Positions 9,273 to 17,753 of a DNA stretch of 64,000 nt are shown one piece after another. Each line of letters opens with the position of its first letter. The stretch's first letter is position 1. A program made the translations under genes and the position numbers. This DNA is from Pseudoclavibacter helvolus. GTDB lineage: Bacteria; Actinomycetota; Actinomycetes; Actinomycetales; Microbacteriaceae. A model generated the notes under the pieces. That model ran no database searches, was not told where the DNA came from, and saw only the letters and a program-made list of their open reading frames with translations. Where the stretch lies: positions 1 to 64,000 of the forward strand of contig NZ_JACHWJ010000004.1 in assembly GCF_014191305.1 (NCBI RefSeq), written 5' to 3'.

Positions 9273-11074
9273 GCCGGCACCATCCAGCTCAGGATCGGGG
9301 TGGACTGCAGGTAGATGAAGCCGGTGAAGAGGACCAGCATCCCGAGGCTCCACCCGATGAGCTTCCGGAAGATGTCGCCCTCCTTGCCCGCCATGCCGAC
9401 CGCGGCTGCCGCAACGGCGAGGTTCTGCGGCGACAGCATCTTGCCGAGCACACCCGCCGACGAGTTCGCCGACGCCATGAGCACGGGGTCGAGCCCGGCC
9501 TGCGTCGCCGCCGTGACCTGCAGCAGGCCAAAGAGGGAGTTGGAGGAGGTGTCGGAGCCGGTGATGGCCACACCAACCCAGCCGATGAGCGGCGAGAGCA
9601 GCGCAAAGAATCCGCCGGCAGAGGCGAGCGCAAAGCCGAGGCTCTGCGTCTGCCCGGAGAGGTTCATGACAAAGGAGAGGGCAAGCACGGCGACGACGGT
9701 GATGATCGTGAAGCGCAGCTGGTGGATGGTCTCCGTGAAGGCGCCGAGGGCCCGCCGCGGCGAGATCTTGTAGAGCGCCGTGACGATGATGCCCGAAAGG
9801 AGCAGGAGCGTGCCCGTGGCGCCGATGTGGCCAAGCTTGAAGGTCATCGCGCCGACGGGGTCGCCGGCCGGGCTGACCACGTCGAGGCCGGGCCACTGGA
9901 ACACAAACGTGCCGTTGACGCTCAGCCACTCCTTGATGACGGGGATCTGGCTGACCGAGAAGACCGCGATGATGACGACGTACGGCAGGACCGCGTACCA
10001 GGTCAGCTTGCGCTCGCTGTACTTGCTCTTGTCGATCGTCTGCTCGCTCTCCGAGGCGAGCACCGTGCGCGTGACCGTGGTTGTCGTGGAGCCGCCACCC
10101 CGGTTTGGCGTTGCGCCGGCGTTGGTTCCGCCGCCGTTGTTGCTCGTGCCGGAGGCTGTGCGGCCTGTCGTGTGGCCAGCGGATGCGGCCGGCTCGGTGC
10201 CGTCAGCGGCTCCGGCAAGCGACTGCTCGCCTTCCCCGTCCTCGGGGAACGAGAGCGGCACCTTCGGCTGCCAGACGCGCAGCATGAGGAGCACCGCGGC
10301 CACCGTCACGACTGCGGCGACGATGTCGGTGATCTCGACGGCGATGTAGTTCGCGGTCACGAACTGGGCGAGGCCAAACACGACACCAGCGACAAGCGCG
10401 ACGGGCCAGGTCTGCCGGACCCCGCGCATCCCGTCAACCAGGAAAACAAGGATGAGCGGCACGATGACGGCCACAAACGGCGTCTGGCGGCCGGCCATCT
10501 GCGAGAGCACGTCGATATCGATGCCGGTGACCGCGCTGAGCGTGATGATGGGGGCAGCCATCGCGCCGAACGCCACCGGGGCGGTGTTCGCGAGGAGGGA
10601 GACAACCGCGGCCTTGAGGGGCTTCATGCCCGCTGCCATCAGCATGGCCGCGGAGATCGCGACCGGGGCGCCGAAGCCCGCCAGCGATTCGAGGAGCGCG
10701 CCGAAGCAGAACGCGATGAGGATCGCGAGTACTCGCTGGTCGTCGCTCACGGCACGCACCCGCTCGCCGAGAACCTCAAACCAGCCGGTGACAACGCTGA
10801 GGCGGTACACCCAGAGCGCGGTGACCAGGATCCAGAGGATCGGGACGACGCCGTAGAGCGCGCCCTCCGCGGTGGCGCTAAGTGCCTGCAGCGGCGGCAT
10901 TTGCCAGACCGAGATGGCCAGGATGATCGAGAGGGCCAGGCTGACCAGTGCGGCCTTCCACGCCTTCACCCGGAACACTCCGAGCAGCACAAACAGGGTG
11001 ACGAGTGGCACGACGGCAACCAACGCCGAGAGGCCAAGCGACCCGAAGACCGGGTCGAGAATCTGTTGGAACAC
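9263..11074 (-). CDS. lldP: L-lactate permease (LctP/LldP family)
   Basis: Proton-coupled lactate or glycolate uptake in the cytoplasmic membrane. The 603 aa form about a dozen or more hydrophobic segments, starting with LSALVAVVPLVTLFVLLGVF, and include family stretches such as ALLESLAGFGAPVAIS and VGVAITGSDTSSNSLFG. A hydrophilic loop at about residues 270-345 is rich in Gly, Thr, Asn and Ser and is longer than I expect for the family. It is first gene of the permease-dehydrogenase operon; its 3' end overlaps the dehydrogenase start. FadR-type operator repeats lie 68-95 bp upstream. Confidence 0.94.
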   Translation of the reverse strand: MFQQILDPVFGSLGLSALVAVVPLVTLFVLLGVFRVKAWKAALVSLALSIILAISVWQMPPLQALSATAEGALYGVVPILWILVTALWVYRLSVVTGWFEVLGERVRAVSDDQRVLAILIAFCFGALLESLAGFGAPVAISAAMLMAAGMKPLKAAVVSLLANTAPVAFGAMAAPIITLSAVTGIDIDVLSQMAGRQTPFVAVIVPLILVFLVDGMRGVRQTWPVALVAGVVFGLAQFVTANYIAVEITDIVAAVVTVAAVLLMLRVWQPKVPLSFPEDGEGEQSLAGAADGTEPAASAGHTTGRTASGTSNNGGGTNAGATPNRGGGSTTTTVTRTVLASESEQTIDKSKYSERKLTWYAVLPYVVIIAVFSVSQIPVIKEWLSVNGTFVFQWPGLDVVSPAGDPVGAMTFKLGHIGATGTLLLLSGIIVTALYKISPRRALGAFTETIHQLRFTIITVVAVLALSFVMNLSGQTQSLGFALASAGGFFALLSPLIGWVGVAITGSDTSSNSLFGLLQVTAATQAGLDPVLMASANSSAGVLGKMLSPQNLAVAAAAVGMAGKEGDIFRKLIGWSLGMLVLFTGFIYLQSTPILSWMVPAWP

Positions 11075-11141
11075 GCGTGTCTCCTCATTGAGCGGTGTGT
11101 GTTGTTGGCGCGGAACCGATGACCGATTCGCGACAAGTCAT

Positions 11142-11169
11142 ATTGTTAGACAAGTTTGCATGTTAGTCA
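11142..11169. promoter_or_regulatory. FadR/LldR-type operator repeats between lactate operon and GntR gene
   Basis: Two related sites 17 bp apart: TTGTTAGACAA (11142-11152), which matches the FadR-subfamily consensus TnGTnnnACnA with TTGT/ACAA arms, and ATGTTAGTCAA (11159-11169), a weaker copy. They sit in the divergent gap between the lactate permease (minus) and the GntR gene (plus). A GntR protein of the FCD class encoded alongside is the obvious candidate to bind them and to control both directions. Confidence 0.65.
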
Positions 11170-11277
11170 AGTGTGCGTTCAGGGTTCGCTGGCGTACGCT
11201 TCGGTCCGAGGCTCGCGAGTGCCGGCCTCATGAAACCCGTCTCGTGGAATCCGCCTCGTGAAACGCAAGGAGCAGTC

Positions 11278-11979
11278 GTGCCGTCACTCCTGGGAGTCGT
11301 CTCGGTCATCGAGGCCGTCACCGCCGATCTGCGGCAGCGCATCCTCACGGGCGAGCTGCAGCCGGGTGCGCCCCTCGCCGAGGTTGAAGTCTCAATCGAG
11401 TACGACGTTGCACGTCCCACCGCCAAGGCGGCCATTGAAAACCTCGTGCGCGACCGGCTCCTCGAGCGGCGCGCGCACAAGACCGCCCGCGTGCTGCGCA
11501 TGAACCCAGAAGACGCTCGCGATATCTACCGAACTCGAGCCATCGTCGAGGCTGAGGTGCTGCGTGAGCTTGCAGAAAAACGCCTCGTGCCGAGCCACGC
11601 ACGCGAAGCGAACGAAGCCATCAAGGCGCTCGCGGGCGCATCGCCCCGCGACATTGTCGAGCCAGACATGCGCTTCCATCGCTCGTTGGTCGACGCGCTT
11701 GCTAGTGAACGCACCAGTCGTATGTACGACTCGCTCGCCTCCGAAGTGGTCTTCTGCATGTCGCAGGTGCAGGGCGCTGAACTCCTGCCCGCGGGACTGA
11801 TCGCCGCCGAACACGAGCACCTCCTCGAACTCATCGAGGCGGGTGAGGGAGATCGTGCAGCCGAGGTCCTCCGCGTGCATATCGGGCGTGCGCGCGAGCG
11901 CCTCGCCGAGCGCCTCGGCGGCGAAGCCGGCCCGGAGGCCGCCGCGCCGCCCGCTACCGAGGTTGTGTTCACGCAGTAG
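11278..11979 (+). CDS. GntR-family (FCD) transcriptional regulator
   Basis: DNA-binding repressor or activator, 233 aa. An N-terminal winged helix (LRQRILTGELQPGAPL, then a recognition-helix region DVARPTAKAAIENL) is followed by an all-helical FCD ligand domain with the family pattern DMRFHRSLVDA and a late EHEHLLELIEAG. GTG 11278 is preferred because AAGGAG lies 5 bp upstream and it places the fold at the N-terminus; the frame is open back to 11173. It is divergent from the lactate permease and has suitable operator repeats in the shared gap, so I infer control by lactate, but the effector is not shown. Confidence 0.9.
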   Translation: MPSLLGVVSVIEAVTADLRQRILTGELQPGAPLAEVEVSIEYDVARPTAKAAIENLVRDRLLERRAHKTARVLRMNPEDARDIYRTRAIVEAEVLRELAEKRLVPSHAREANEAIKALAGASPRDIVEPDMRFHRSLVDALASERTSRMYDSLASEVVFCMSQVQGAELLPAGLIAAEHEHLLELIEAGEGDRAAEVLRVHIGRARERLAERLGGEAGPEAAAPPATEVVFTQ

Positions 11980-12075
11980 CGCTCGCGGGTCGCGGCGCGA
12001 CGCGACGCGGTAATACTGGTCGGGGCGCCATCTGGCGCAACGCTCCGCCGCAGTCGACTCACCCGAAGGAGCCAG

Positions 12076-13791
12076 GTGTCCGATCTCATCCTCATCGCAG
12101 GCACGATCGTGACGATGGATGCGCAGCATCCGCGCGCATCCGCCGTCGCCGTCTCGGACGGCAAGATCGTCGCCGTTGGGACCCTCGCCGAATGCGCCGA
12201 AGTGCTGCCGGGCGCCCGGGTCGTCGACAGCGGCGTGCCCGTGCTCATGCCCGGCTTCGTCGACCCGCACAGCCACCCGTTCCTGAGCGGCCTCGCGACG
12301 CAGCTCCCCGCCCTGTCGATCGCGCCGTGGAAGGCGCCGACCTGGGGCGAGGTGCTGAGCATCTTCTCGCAGGCGATGGCCGAGCACGACGCGGATGCTC
12401 CCCTCCTCTTCAACGGCTTCGACGCGCTCCTGCACGGCAAGCCAGCCCCGACCGCCGCAGACCTCGACGCGATCTTCGGCGACCGCGTCGCGGTCGTCGT
12501 CGACAACTCTGGGCACGCCTGCTCCTTCACGTCGGCGCTCGTCCGGAGTCGCGGCTGGGACGCGAACCCTCCCGCAGACCCGGTCGGCGGCTCCTTCGCT
12601 CGAGACGCCGAGGGCGCCCTGACCGGCATCTCGTTCGAGATCCCCGCGAATACAGCGGTGCTCGGACCCGTCTTGCAGCAGCTCGGCGGGAACCCGCTCG
12701 GCAGTGCCGCCGAGTACTACGCGCTCATGGCGCGCGCCGGCATCACCTCGACCTCCGATATGACCTTCTCGGGCGATCTCGCCCCCGCCTACGAAGCGCT
12801 CGCTGCCATGCCGTCTTCGCCACTGCGCGTGAGCCTGTGGGAGGTCTCGACGGCACCTGCCCCCGGGGCCAAGGCCACGTTCGCCGCGGGGGAGGAGCGC
12901 CTCGTCAAGCAGGGGGTGAAGCTCTGGACGGACGGCTCCCCGTGGATCGGCAACATCGCGATCTCGTTCCCGTGTATTGCGAGCGACGCGACGAAGCGGG
13001 CCGGCATCCACCCCGCGACGGCGGGCGGCGCATCCGCCATGAACTACTCGCGAGAGCAGGTGAATGCGACCCTTGACGCGTGCGCGCCGCTCGGCTGGCA
13101 GATGTCCTTCCACGCCAACGGCGACCTCGCCATCGACTTCGCGCTCGATGCCTACGAGCGAGCACTCGCCGAGCATGGCCTGCTCGGCACTGACCATCGC
13201 TGGCGAATCGAGCACGCGGGGGCTGGCCGCCGAGACCAGTTCGAGCGGGCCGCGCACCTCGGCGTACACGTGTCGCTCGCGCCGTTCCAGTACTACTACT
13301 GGGGCGACCTCCTCGACGGCGAGATGTTCGCTCCCGAGCACGGGTCCCGCTGGCAGGCGTTCGCAGACGCGGTCGATGCGGGAGTGGTCGTCTCGCTGCA
13401 CAACGACGGATCCGTGTCGCCGCCTACGCCCATCCTGAACGTGCAGACGGCCACGACCCGCCGCACGAGCAGCGGGCGCATCCATTCCCCGAACCAGGCG
13501 ATCTCCGTGGATGCGGCGCTCAAGGCGCACACGATCGACGCGGCACGTACCCTTCACCGCGAGCATCTCGTCGGCTCGATCGCGGTGGGCAAGCTCGCCG
13601 ACTTCGTCGAGCTGAGCGCGGACCCGTACGCCGTGACGCCCCGCTACCTGGATGAACGGGTCAAGGTGCTCGGAACCTGGGTCGACGGCTCGCGGATCGA
13701 GCTGCCGGAGTTCCTCGCCGCGGCCCACGCCAGCGACCCTGCCCCGCACGCGCACCACGCGGCGCGCGGTCACACCGGGCACGGCTGCTGA
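12076..13791 (+). CDS. amidohydrolase family 3 protein (YtcJ-like)
   Basis: Metal-dependent amidohydrolase of the YtcJ/composite-domain group, 571 aa; substrate unknown. The small beta domain is split between the termini (ADLILIAGTIVTMD-like start, then DGKIVAVG). The metal site begins VDPHSHPFLSG; later His residues occur in MSFHANGDLAIDFALDAYE and WRIEHAGAGRRDQ, and the typical end motif is VGSIAVGKLADFVEL. The GTG start is preceded by GAAGGAG. The C-terminus adds a His-rich tail (APHAHHAARGHTGHG) that could bind metal. It follows the GntR gene on the same strand by 96 bp and may or may not be co-transcribed. Confidence 0.88.
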   Translation: MSDLILIAGTIVTMDAQHPRASAVAVSDGKIVAVGTLAECAEVLPGARVVDSGVPVLMPGFVDPHSHPFLSGLATQLPALSIAPWKAPTWGEVLSIFSQAMAEHDADAPLLFNGFDALLHGKPAPTAADLDAIFGDRVAVVVDNSGHACSFTSALVRSRGWDANPPADPVGGSFARDAEGALTGISFEIPANTAVLGPVLQQLGGNPLGSAAEYYALMARAGITSTSDMTFSGDLAPAYEALAAMPSSPLRVSLWEVSTAPAPGAKATFAAGEERLVKQGVKLWTDGSPWIGNIAISFPCIASDATKRAGIHPATAGGASAMNYSREQVNATLDACAPLGWQMSFHANGDLAIDFALDAYERALAEHGLLGTDHRWRIEHAGAGRRDQFERAAHLGVHVSLAPFQYYYWGDLLDGEMFAPEHGSRWQAFADAVDAGVVVSLHNDGSVSPPTPILNVQTATTRRTSSGRIHSPNQAISVDAALKAHTIDAARTLHREHLVGSIAVGKLADFVELSADPYAVTPRYLDERVKVLGTWVDGSRIELPEFLAAAHASDPAPHAHHAARGHTGHGC

Positions 13792-13846
13792 CTCGCGCGG
13801 GCCCGCCTGACGAGAGCGGTGGCTCAGAAGGTGCCGCCCGCTTCGT

Positions 13847-13948
13847 CAATTTAGGGGCGATTTGACGACGGCGCCTCGATGGCGGGGCCGGCGCCCCCGG
13901 AGTGAGGAGGCGGCCCGTGGGGGCGGCGCCCGCTTTGCCCCTAAATTG
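13847..13948. repeat. intergenic palindrome, family CAATTTAGGGGC
   Basis: Perfect 12-bp arms CAATTTAGGGGC (13847-13858) and GCCCCTAAATTG (13937-13948) flank a GC-rich core that is itself partly self-complementary (GGCGCC on both sides). It sits between the convergent ends of the amidohydrolase and GntR genes. The arm resembles those at 34.4 and 45.6 kb, which also start CAATT and run into a GGG core. Confidence 0.75.
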
Positions 13949-13950
13949 GC

Positions 13951-14074
13951 GCGGACAGCGGACAGCGGACAGTGGACGGCGGGGCGAGGGGAGTTGCATG
14001 AACGTTGAGACGGCGGGCGGCCGAGGTGGGTGTGCCCGGAAGCATCCGTCTAGCCCCTAGCCCCTAGCCCCTAG
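13951..14074. repeat. two short 7-bp tandem repeats in the convergent gap
   Basis: GCGGACA is repeated three times from 13951 to 13971 with a degenerate fourth copy. TAGCCCC is repeated three times from 14051 to 14071 and runs into the stop codon of the GntR gene on the minus strand (14071-14073). The rest of the gap from 13792 to 14070 holds only the palindrome described above; I see no gene. Confidence 0.75.
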
Positions 14075-14802
14075 TCGCGGATGCGGCGACGTTCCCAGGC
14101 GAGCGCGATGTGGTCGCGCATCTCGCGGGCGGCTGCGTCGCTGTCGCCCGCCTCGATGGCGTCGTACACGCGCTGGTGCTCTTCGAGGGTGAGCCGCACG
14201 GCGTCGGCGCCAGGAGCTCCGTAGTAGCGGCTGCTCTCGCCGGCGCGCTTCGAGAGGCTGCGGGCGATGCCGGAGGCGAGGCGGTCGCCGGCGACATCCA
14301 TGACGGCGAAGTGGAAGGCGACGTCAGCGGCTGCGAACGCGTCGCGCTCTTCCGCTGTGGCGTGCATGGTGTCGAGGTGGTCGTGGATGACGCGCAGCTC
14401 GTCGTCGCTCCTCGCGCTCGCAGCGGCCGCGGCGATGCTCGACTCGAGCTGCCCGCGCACGACGGCGAGCTCGTCGAGGATGCCGAGCGTCTCGTCGTTC
14501 TCGATCATGGTGCCGAGGACAACCTTGTCGAGGATGTTCCATTCCGACTGCGGGGCGATCTGCGTCCCGCGCCCTTGCACGACGGAGACCATCCCCTTTT
14601 CCTCGAGCCGCTTCATGGATTCGCGGATGACGGTGCGGCTCACGCCGAAGTTCTCGCAGAGCTCGGTCTCGGTGGGGAGGAGGTCGCCTGGTGCGACCTC
14701 TCCGGTGACGATGGCGGAGACGAGGTCGTGCACAACTTGCACGCCGAGCCTCGCGGCGGGCGTGCGGTGGGCGCCGAGCCGGGGCGTCGTGGTGCTGGAC
14801 AT
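14071..14802 (-). CDS. GntR/FadR-family transcriptional regulator
   Basis: Regulator of 243 aa with an N-terminal winged helix (VHDLVSAIVTGEVAPGDLLP, then FGVSRTVIRESMKRLEEKG and VVQGRGTQI) and an FCD helical ligand domain (DVAFHFAVMDVAG, then LTLEEHQRVYDAIEAGD). ATG 14802 begins MSSTTTPRLG; the frame is open upstream to 15171 only as a shadow of the neighbouring enzyme gene. It is divergent from the enolase-superfamily gene at 14924, so it probably controls that locus, with a sugar acid or its breakdown product as likely effector (inferred from context). Confidence 0.9.
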   Translation of the reverse strand: MSSTTTPRLGAHRTPAARLGVQVVHDLVSAIVTGEVAPGDLLPTETELCENFGVSRTVIRESMKRLEEKGMVSVVQGRGTQIAPQSEWNILDKVVLGTMIENDETLGILDELAVVRGQLESSIAAAAASARSDDELRVIHDHLDTMHATAEERDAFAAADVAFHFAVMDVAGDRLASGIARSLSKRAGESSRYYGAPGADAVRLTLEEHQRVYDAIEAGDSDAAAREMRDHIALAWERRRIRD

Positions 14803-14862
14803 GCGGCGATTGTAGTCACGAACCCGCGCCTGGAGAGGCGCACACGGGCAAAGTGACGAAAA

Positions 14863-14887
14863 ACATATGACGAATAAATCATGTGAT
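14863..14887. promoter_or_regulatory. AT-rich divergent promoter/operator region
   Basis: The gap between the GntR gene and the enolase-superfamily gene contains an AT-rich patch unusual for this DNA. It holds the hexamer palindrome CATATG (14864-14869), an imperfect inverted pair ACATATGA (14863-14870) and TCATGT (14879-14884), and the small repeat ATCATGTGAT (14878-14887). It is a plausible regulator site and -10 region, but no single consensus is convincing. Confidence 0.35.
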
Positions 14888-14923
14888 GTATGCTGAATGT
14901 CCCATCTGAAGATCAAGGACGAT

Positions 14924-16069
14924 ATGAAGATCACCGGCTTCCGTTTGCTCACGACCAGGCACGACTGGGGGCGGTCCATCGGCGACGTCAACGGCCACAT
15001 CCGCGCCGCGGTCACCGACGTCCCCATCGTGATCCTCGAGACGGACGAGGGGGTCGAGGGTATTGGTATCGGCTCGCACGCCGACGTCGCGAGGCTCTTC
15101 CCGGCGCTCGAGGGTGAGGGGCCGCGCGGGGTCTCCGCGCTCTTTGACCGGATGCTCGCCCAGGTCTTCAAGTCGGGTCACGCGGGCGCGACCTACGGTG
15201 GCGTCGCAACGCTCGACGCTGCACTCTGGGACCTCAAGGCGAAGCTCGCCGGCGGACAGCTCTGGCGTCTGCTCGGCGGTCGCGACAGGTTCGTGCCCGG
15301 GTACGCATCCGGCCTCGATATCGCGCTCGACGACGGCGAGCTCGTCGCCTTCTACGAGGACTTCGCCGAGCGCGGCTACGTGGCAGGCAAGCTCAAGGGC
15401 GGCGTCGACCCGGTCGCCGACCTGCGCAGGCTGCGTCTCCTGCACGGAGTGCTCGGACGCAACACCCCGAGCCCAGGCCTCATGCTCGACGCGAACGAGT
15501 CGTGGCAGGTGAAGCAGGCCGTGCGCTACGTGGCGGCGATCGAGAGTGAGATCGACCTGCTCTGGGTCGAGGAGCCGTTGCGGCGGTGGGATGCCCTTGG
15601 CCACGCCCGCCTGTCGGCGGCGGTGCGCGCTGCGGTCGCGACGGGGGAGAACCTGACGGGTGTTGACCAGTTCCGTCCGCTCTTCGACGCTGGCGCTCCG
15701 GACATCGTGCAGGCCGGCGCGATCTGGGGCGTCACGCATGTGCTGCGACTCGCCTATGCCGCGAACGCGCGAAACCTGCCCGTGAGCCCTGTTGGCTACA
15801 ATACGAACCCCGCCGTCGCGGCGGCCATGACGGCCGTGCCCAACCACCTCACGACCGAGGTGCAGGCGCTGCACTGGGCGCACGGTATGAGCGTCGACCA
15901 GGAGTTCGCCGATGGCGGCATCGTGCTCGGTGACGCGGTCGGGGCAGGTATCTCGATCGACGAGGCTGCGATCGTGGATGCTGGGCGTGGCTGGGCGGAA
16001 CCAGCCGGCCCGCACATGCGCCCGTCTCGCGCGGGCCTCAGGGTTGTGCTCGACGGCATCGAGCGCTGA
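14924..16069 (+). CDS. enolase-superfamily (mandelate racemase-like) protein
   Basis: Likely sugar-acid dehydratase or racemase, 381 aa. The capping domain starts MKITGFRLL. The barrel shows a KxK pair (Lys156, Lys158 in AGKLKGG) and metal ligands Asp189 (MLDANESW), Glu216 (WVEEPL) and Glu242 (ATGENL). Next to the third ligand the usual Asp-x-x-x-x-GGIT stretch is replaced by VQAGAIWGVT, and I see no clear partner Asp-His dyad, so it may use one-base chemistry or act on an unusual substrate. ATG 14924 has AAGGA 4 bp upstream; an in-frame ATG at 14897 has no ribosome site. It heads a run that continues into a gene remnant and a LacI regulator. Confidence 0.85.
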   Translation: MKITGFRLLTTRHDWGRSIGDVNGHIRAAVTDVPIVILETDEGVEGIGIGSHADVARLFPALEGEGPRGVSALFDRMLAQVFKSGHAGATYGGVATLDAALWDLKAKLAGGQLWRLLGGRDRFVPGYASGLDIALDDGELVAFYEDFAERGYVAGKLKGGVDPVADLRRLRLLHGVLGRNTPSPGLMLDANESWQVKQAVRYVAAIESEIDLLWVEEPLRRWDALGHARLSAAVRAAVATGENLTGVDQFRPLFDAGAPDIVQAGAIWGVTHVLRLAYAANARNLPVSPVGYNTNPAVAAAMTAVPNHLTTEVQALHWAHGMSVDQEFADGGIVLGDAVGAGISIDEAAIVDAGRGWAEPAGPHMRPSRAGLRVVLDGIER

Positions 16070-16236
16070 GCGGATGCGCGCTCCGCGACTCCCGAAGAAC
16101 CCGCCGCGCGGGACTTGCGGCGCAGTCGCCACATCGATACATTAGATGCAATGGCAGCGCTACCAGTAGCGCTCACATGGCTCGGACTTCCCCGGTCCAG
16201 AAGCACACGCTCACGCAACGGCGCGAAGGAGTCGCA

Positions 16237-16728
16237 GTGTCCACGAGTTCCCTTGAAGCACAGGCTCAGGAGGCCGAGGTCGGCAGCGGCGCGCTCCTCC
16301 CGGACGGCCCCGTGCGTGCCCGCTCCGCGAAGATCGGCGCCATCGGCGCTGGCGCCATCATGGCAGACCAGCATCTCGCCGCCTACAACGAGGCCGGATT
16401 CCCCGTCGTCGCCATCGCCTCCCGCACGAAGGGGAACGCCGAGCGCGTCGCCGAGCGGTGGAACATCCCGACCGTGCACGACACCCCGGAGCTCCTCATC
16501 GAGGACCCGGACGGCGCGGTGCTCATGCTCGGCACGATGTTCGCTCCCATCGTCGACCGCGACCAGCCGGACCACGGCTTCACGCACCACGCCGGTGACG
16601 TCGTTCGCATCTCTTCGCCAGCCCTCGGTAGTCTGGTGGGCCAGGTACAGAGCAGTGAGGGGTGTGCGCCGTGGACATTCGGGGTCGCAGCGCTCATGCG
16701 CAATCTGGCGGCCAGAAGGCTCCTGTGA
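16237..16728 (+). pseudogene. chimeric remnant: Gfo/Idh oxidoreductase N-terminus fused to FAH-family C-terminus
   Basis: A 163-codon frame with a GTG start behind GAAGGAG. Residues about 30-88 are the beginning of a Gfo/Idh/MocA NAD-dependent oxidoreductase (GAIGAGAIMADQHLAAYN, then VVAIASRT and AERWNIPTVHD). From about residue 92 the sequence changes to what I recognise as the last 70 residues of a fumarylacetoacetate-hydrolase family protein (DGAVLMLGTMFAP, GFTHHAGDVVRISSPALG, APWTFGVAALMRNLA). Both halves are far too short to be active. The simplest reading is a deletion joining two neighbouring genes of a sugar-acid catabolic operon, in frame by chance. Its stop overlaps the LacI gene start (GTGA), so it still provides translational coupling. 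Confidence 0.72.
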
Positions 16729-17753
16729 CCAGGCGGTCGACGCAGAAGGTGACGCTCACCGACGTCGCCGCGTCTGCGGGAGTGTCGCCGCAGACCGTCT
16801 CCCGCGTGCTCCGGACGCCGGAGCTCGTGTCGGCTGACACTCTCGAGCGCGTGCAGTCGGCGATCGGTGCGCTCGGCTATGTGCCGAACCTGGCGGCGTC
16901 GAACCTGGCGTCGAACCGCTCGATGACGGTCGCGGCGATTGTCCCGTCCATCTCTGCATCGGTGTTCGCCGATGCGTTGCACGGCCTCGAGGCGACGCTC
17001 TCGCCCTCCGGCTACCAGCTCTTCATCGGTACGACCGGGTACAGCCCGGAGCACGAGGAGGAGCTTGTGCGGGCTTTCCTCGGGCGGCGACCGGATGGCA
17101 TGTTCATCGTCGGCGCCCAGCACACGGATGCGGCGGCAACGCTGCTGCGCGCGTCCGGCATCCCGGTGGTCGAAGCGTGGGACTCGAGCGAGAACCCCGT
17201 CGACAACCTCATCGGCTTCTCCAACGAGGATGCGATCCGGGCGCTGGTCGAATATGTGCAGGGCAAGGGATACGCGCACCCGACGTTCGCTGGCTCGTTC
17301 CAGTCGGGCGACTTCCGTGCGGCCGCGAGGCGCGCGAGCTTCGAGGCGTCCGTCGCCGAGCTGTATCCGGGTGAGACGGTGCGCGTCGTCGACTCCGGGG
17401 TCGCCGCCGTCGACCTCGAGACGGGACGCGACCTGCTCGACGCGGCGCTGCGCGAGCATCCCGAAACCGACGCGCTCATGTTTGCGAGCGACGTGTTCGC
17501 CGCCGGCGCCGTGCTGGAGTGCGCCCGCCGCGGCGTTTCCGTTCCCGGCGAGCTTGCAGTGACGGGCTTCGGCGACTTCGAGCTGTCGTCGCACCTCACG
17601 CCGACGCTCACGACCGTCGCGGTGCCCAACCGCGAGATCGGCACGAAGGCGGGCGAGTTGCTGCTGGCGCGCATGAGCCGTGGCGGTGCGGATGCGCCCC
17701 AGGGCGAGACGGTCGACCTCGGCTTCGAGGTCGTAGCCCGCGAGAGCGCGTAG
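16725..17753 (+). CDS. LacI-family transcriptional regulator (GntR/IdnR-like)
   Basis: Sugar-responsive repressor, 342 aa. The helix-turn-helix and hinge are at the N-terminus (VTLTDVAASAGVSPQTVSRV, then ALGYVPNLAASNLAS), followed by the periplasmic-binding-protein-like domain (VAAIVPSISASVFADALHG and GFGDFELSSHLTPTLTTV). Overall it resembles the gluconate/idonate repressors of this family. GTG 16725 overlaps the stop of the preceding chimeric frame; an upstream in-frame start at 16662 would add residues that do not fit the family. Context suggests control of sugar-acid catabolism. Confidence 0.88.
   Translation: MTRRSTQKVTLTDVAASAGVSPQTVSRVLRTPELVSADTLERVQSAIGALGYVPNLAASNLASNRSMTVAAIVPSISASVFADALHGLEATLSPSGYQLFIGTTGYSPEHEEELVRAFLGRRPDGMFIVGAQHTDAAATLLRASGIPVVEAWDSSENPVDNLIGFSNEDAIRALVEYVQGKGYAHPTFAGSFQSGDFRAAARRASFEASVAELYPGETVRVVDSGVAAVDLETGRDLLDAALREHPETDALMFASDVFAAGAVLECARRGVSVPGELAVTGFGDFELSSHLTPTLTTVAVPNREIGTKAGELLLARMSRGGADAPQGETVDLGFEVVARESA

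Noticed and set aside
9273-9929. N-terminal extension of the D-lactate dehydrogenase frame
   Set aside because: The extra 219 codons are the shadow of the permease gene; the recognised FAD domain starts after ATG 9272.
16177-16236. Upstream start for the chimeric frame
   Set aside because: The codons precede the GAAGGAG site and do not match the oxidoreductase family; the GTG at 16237 is better.
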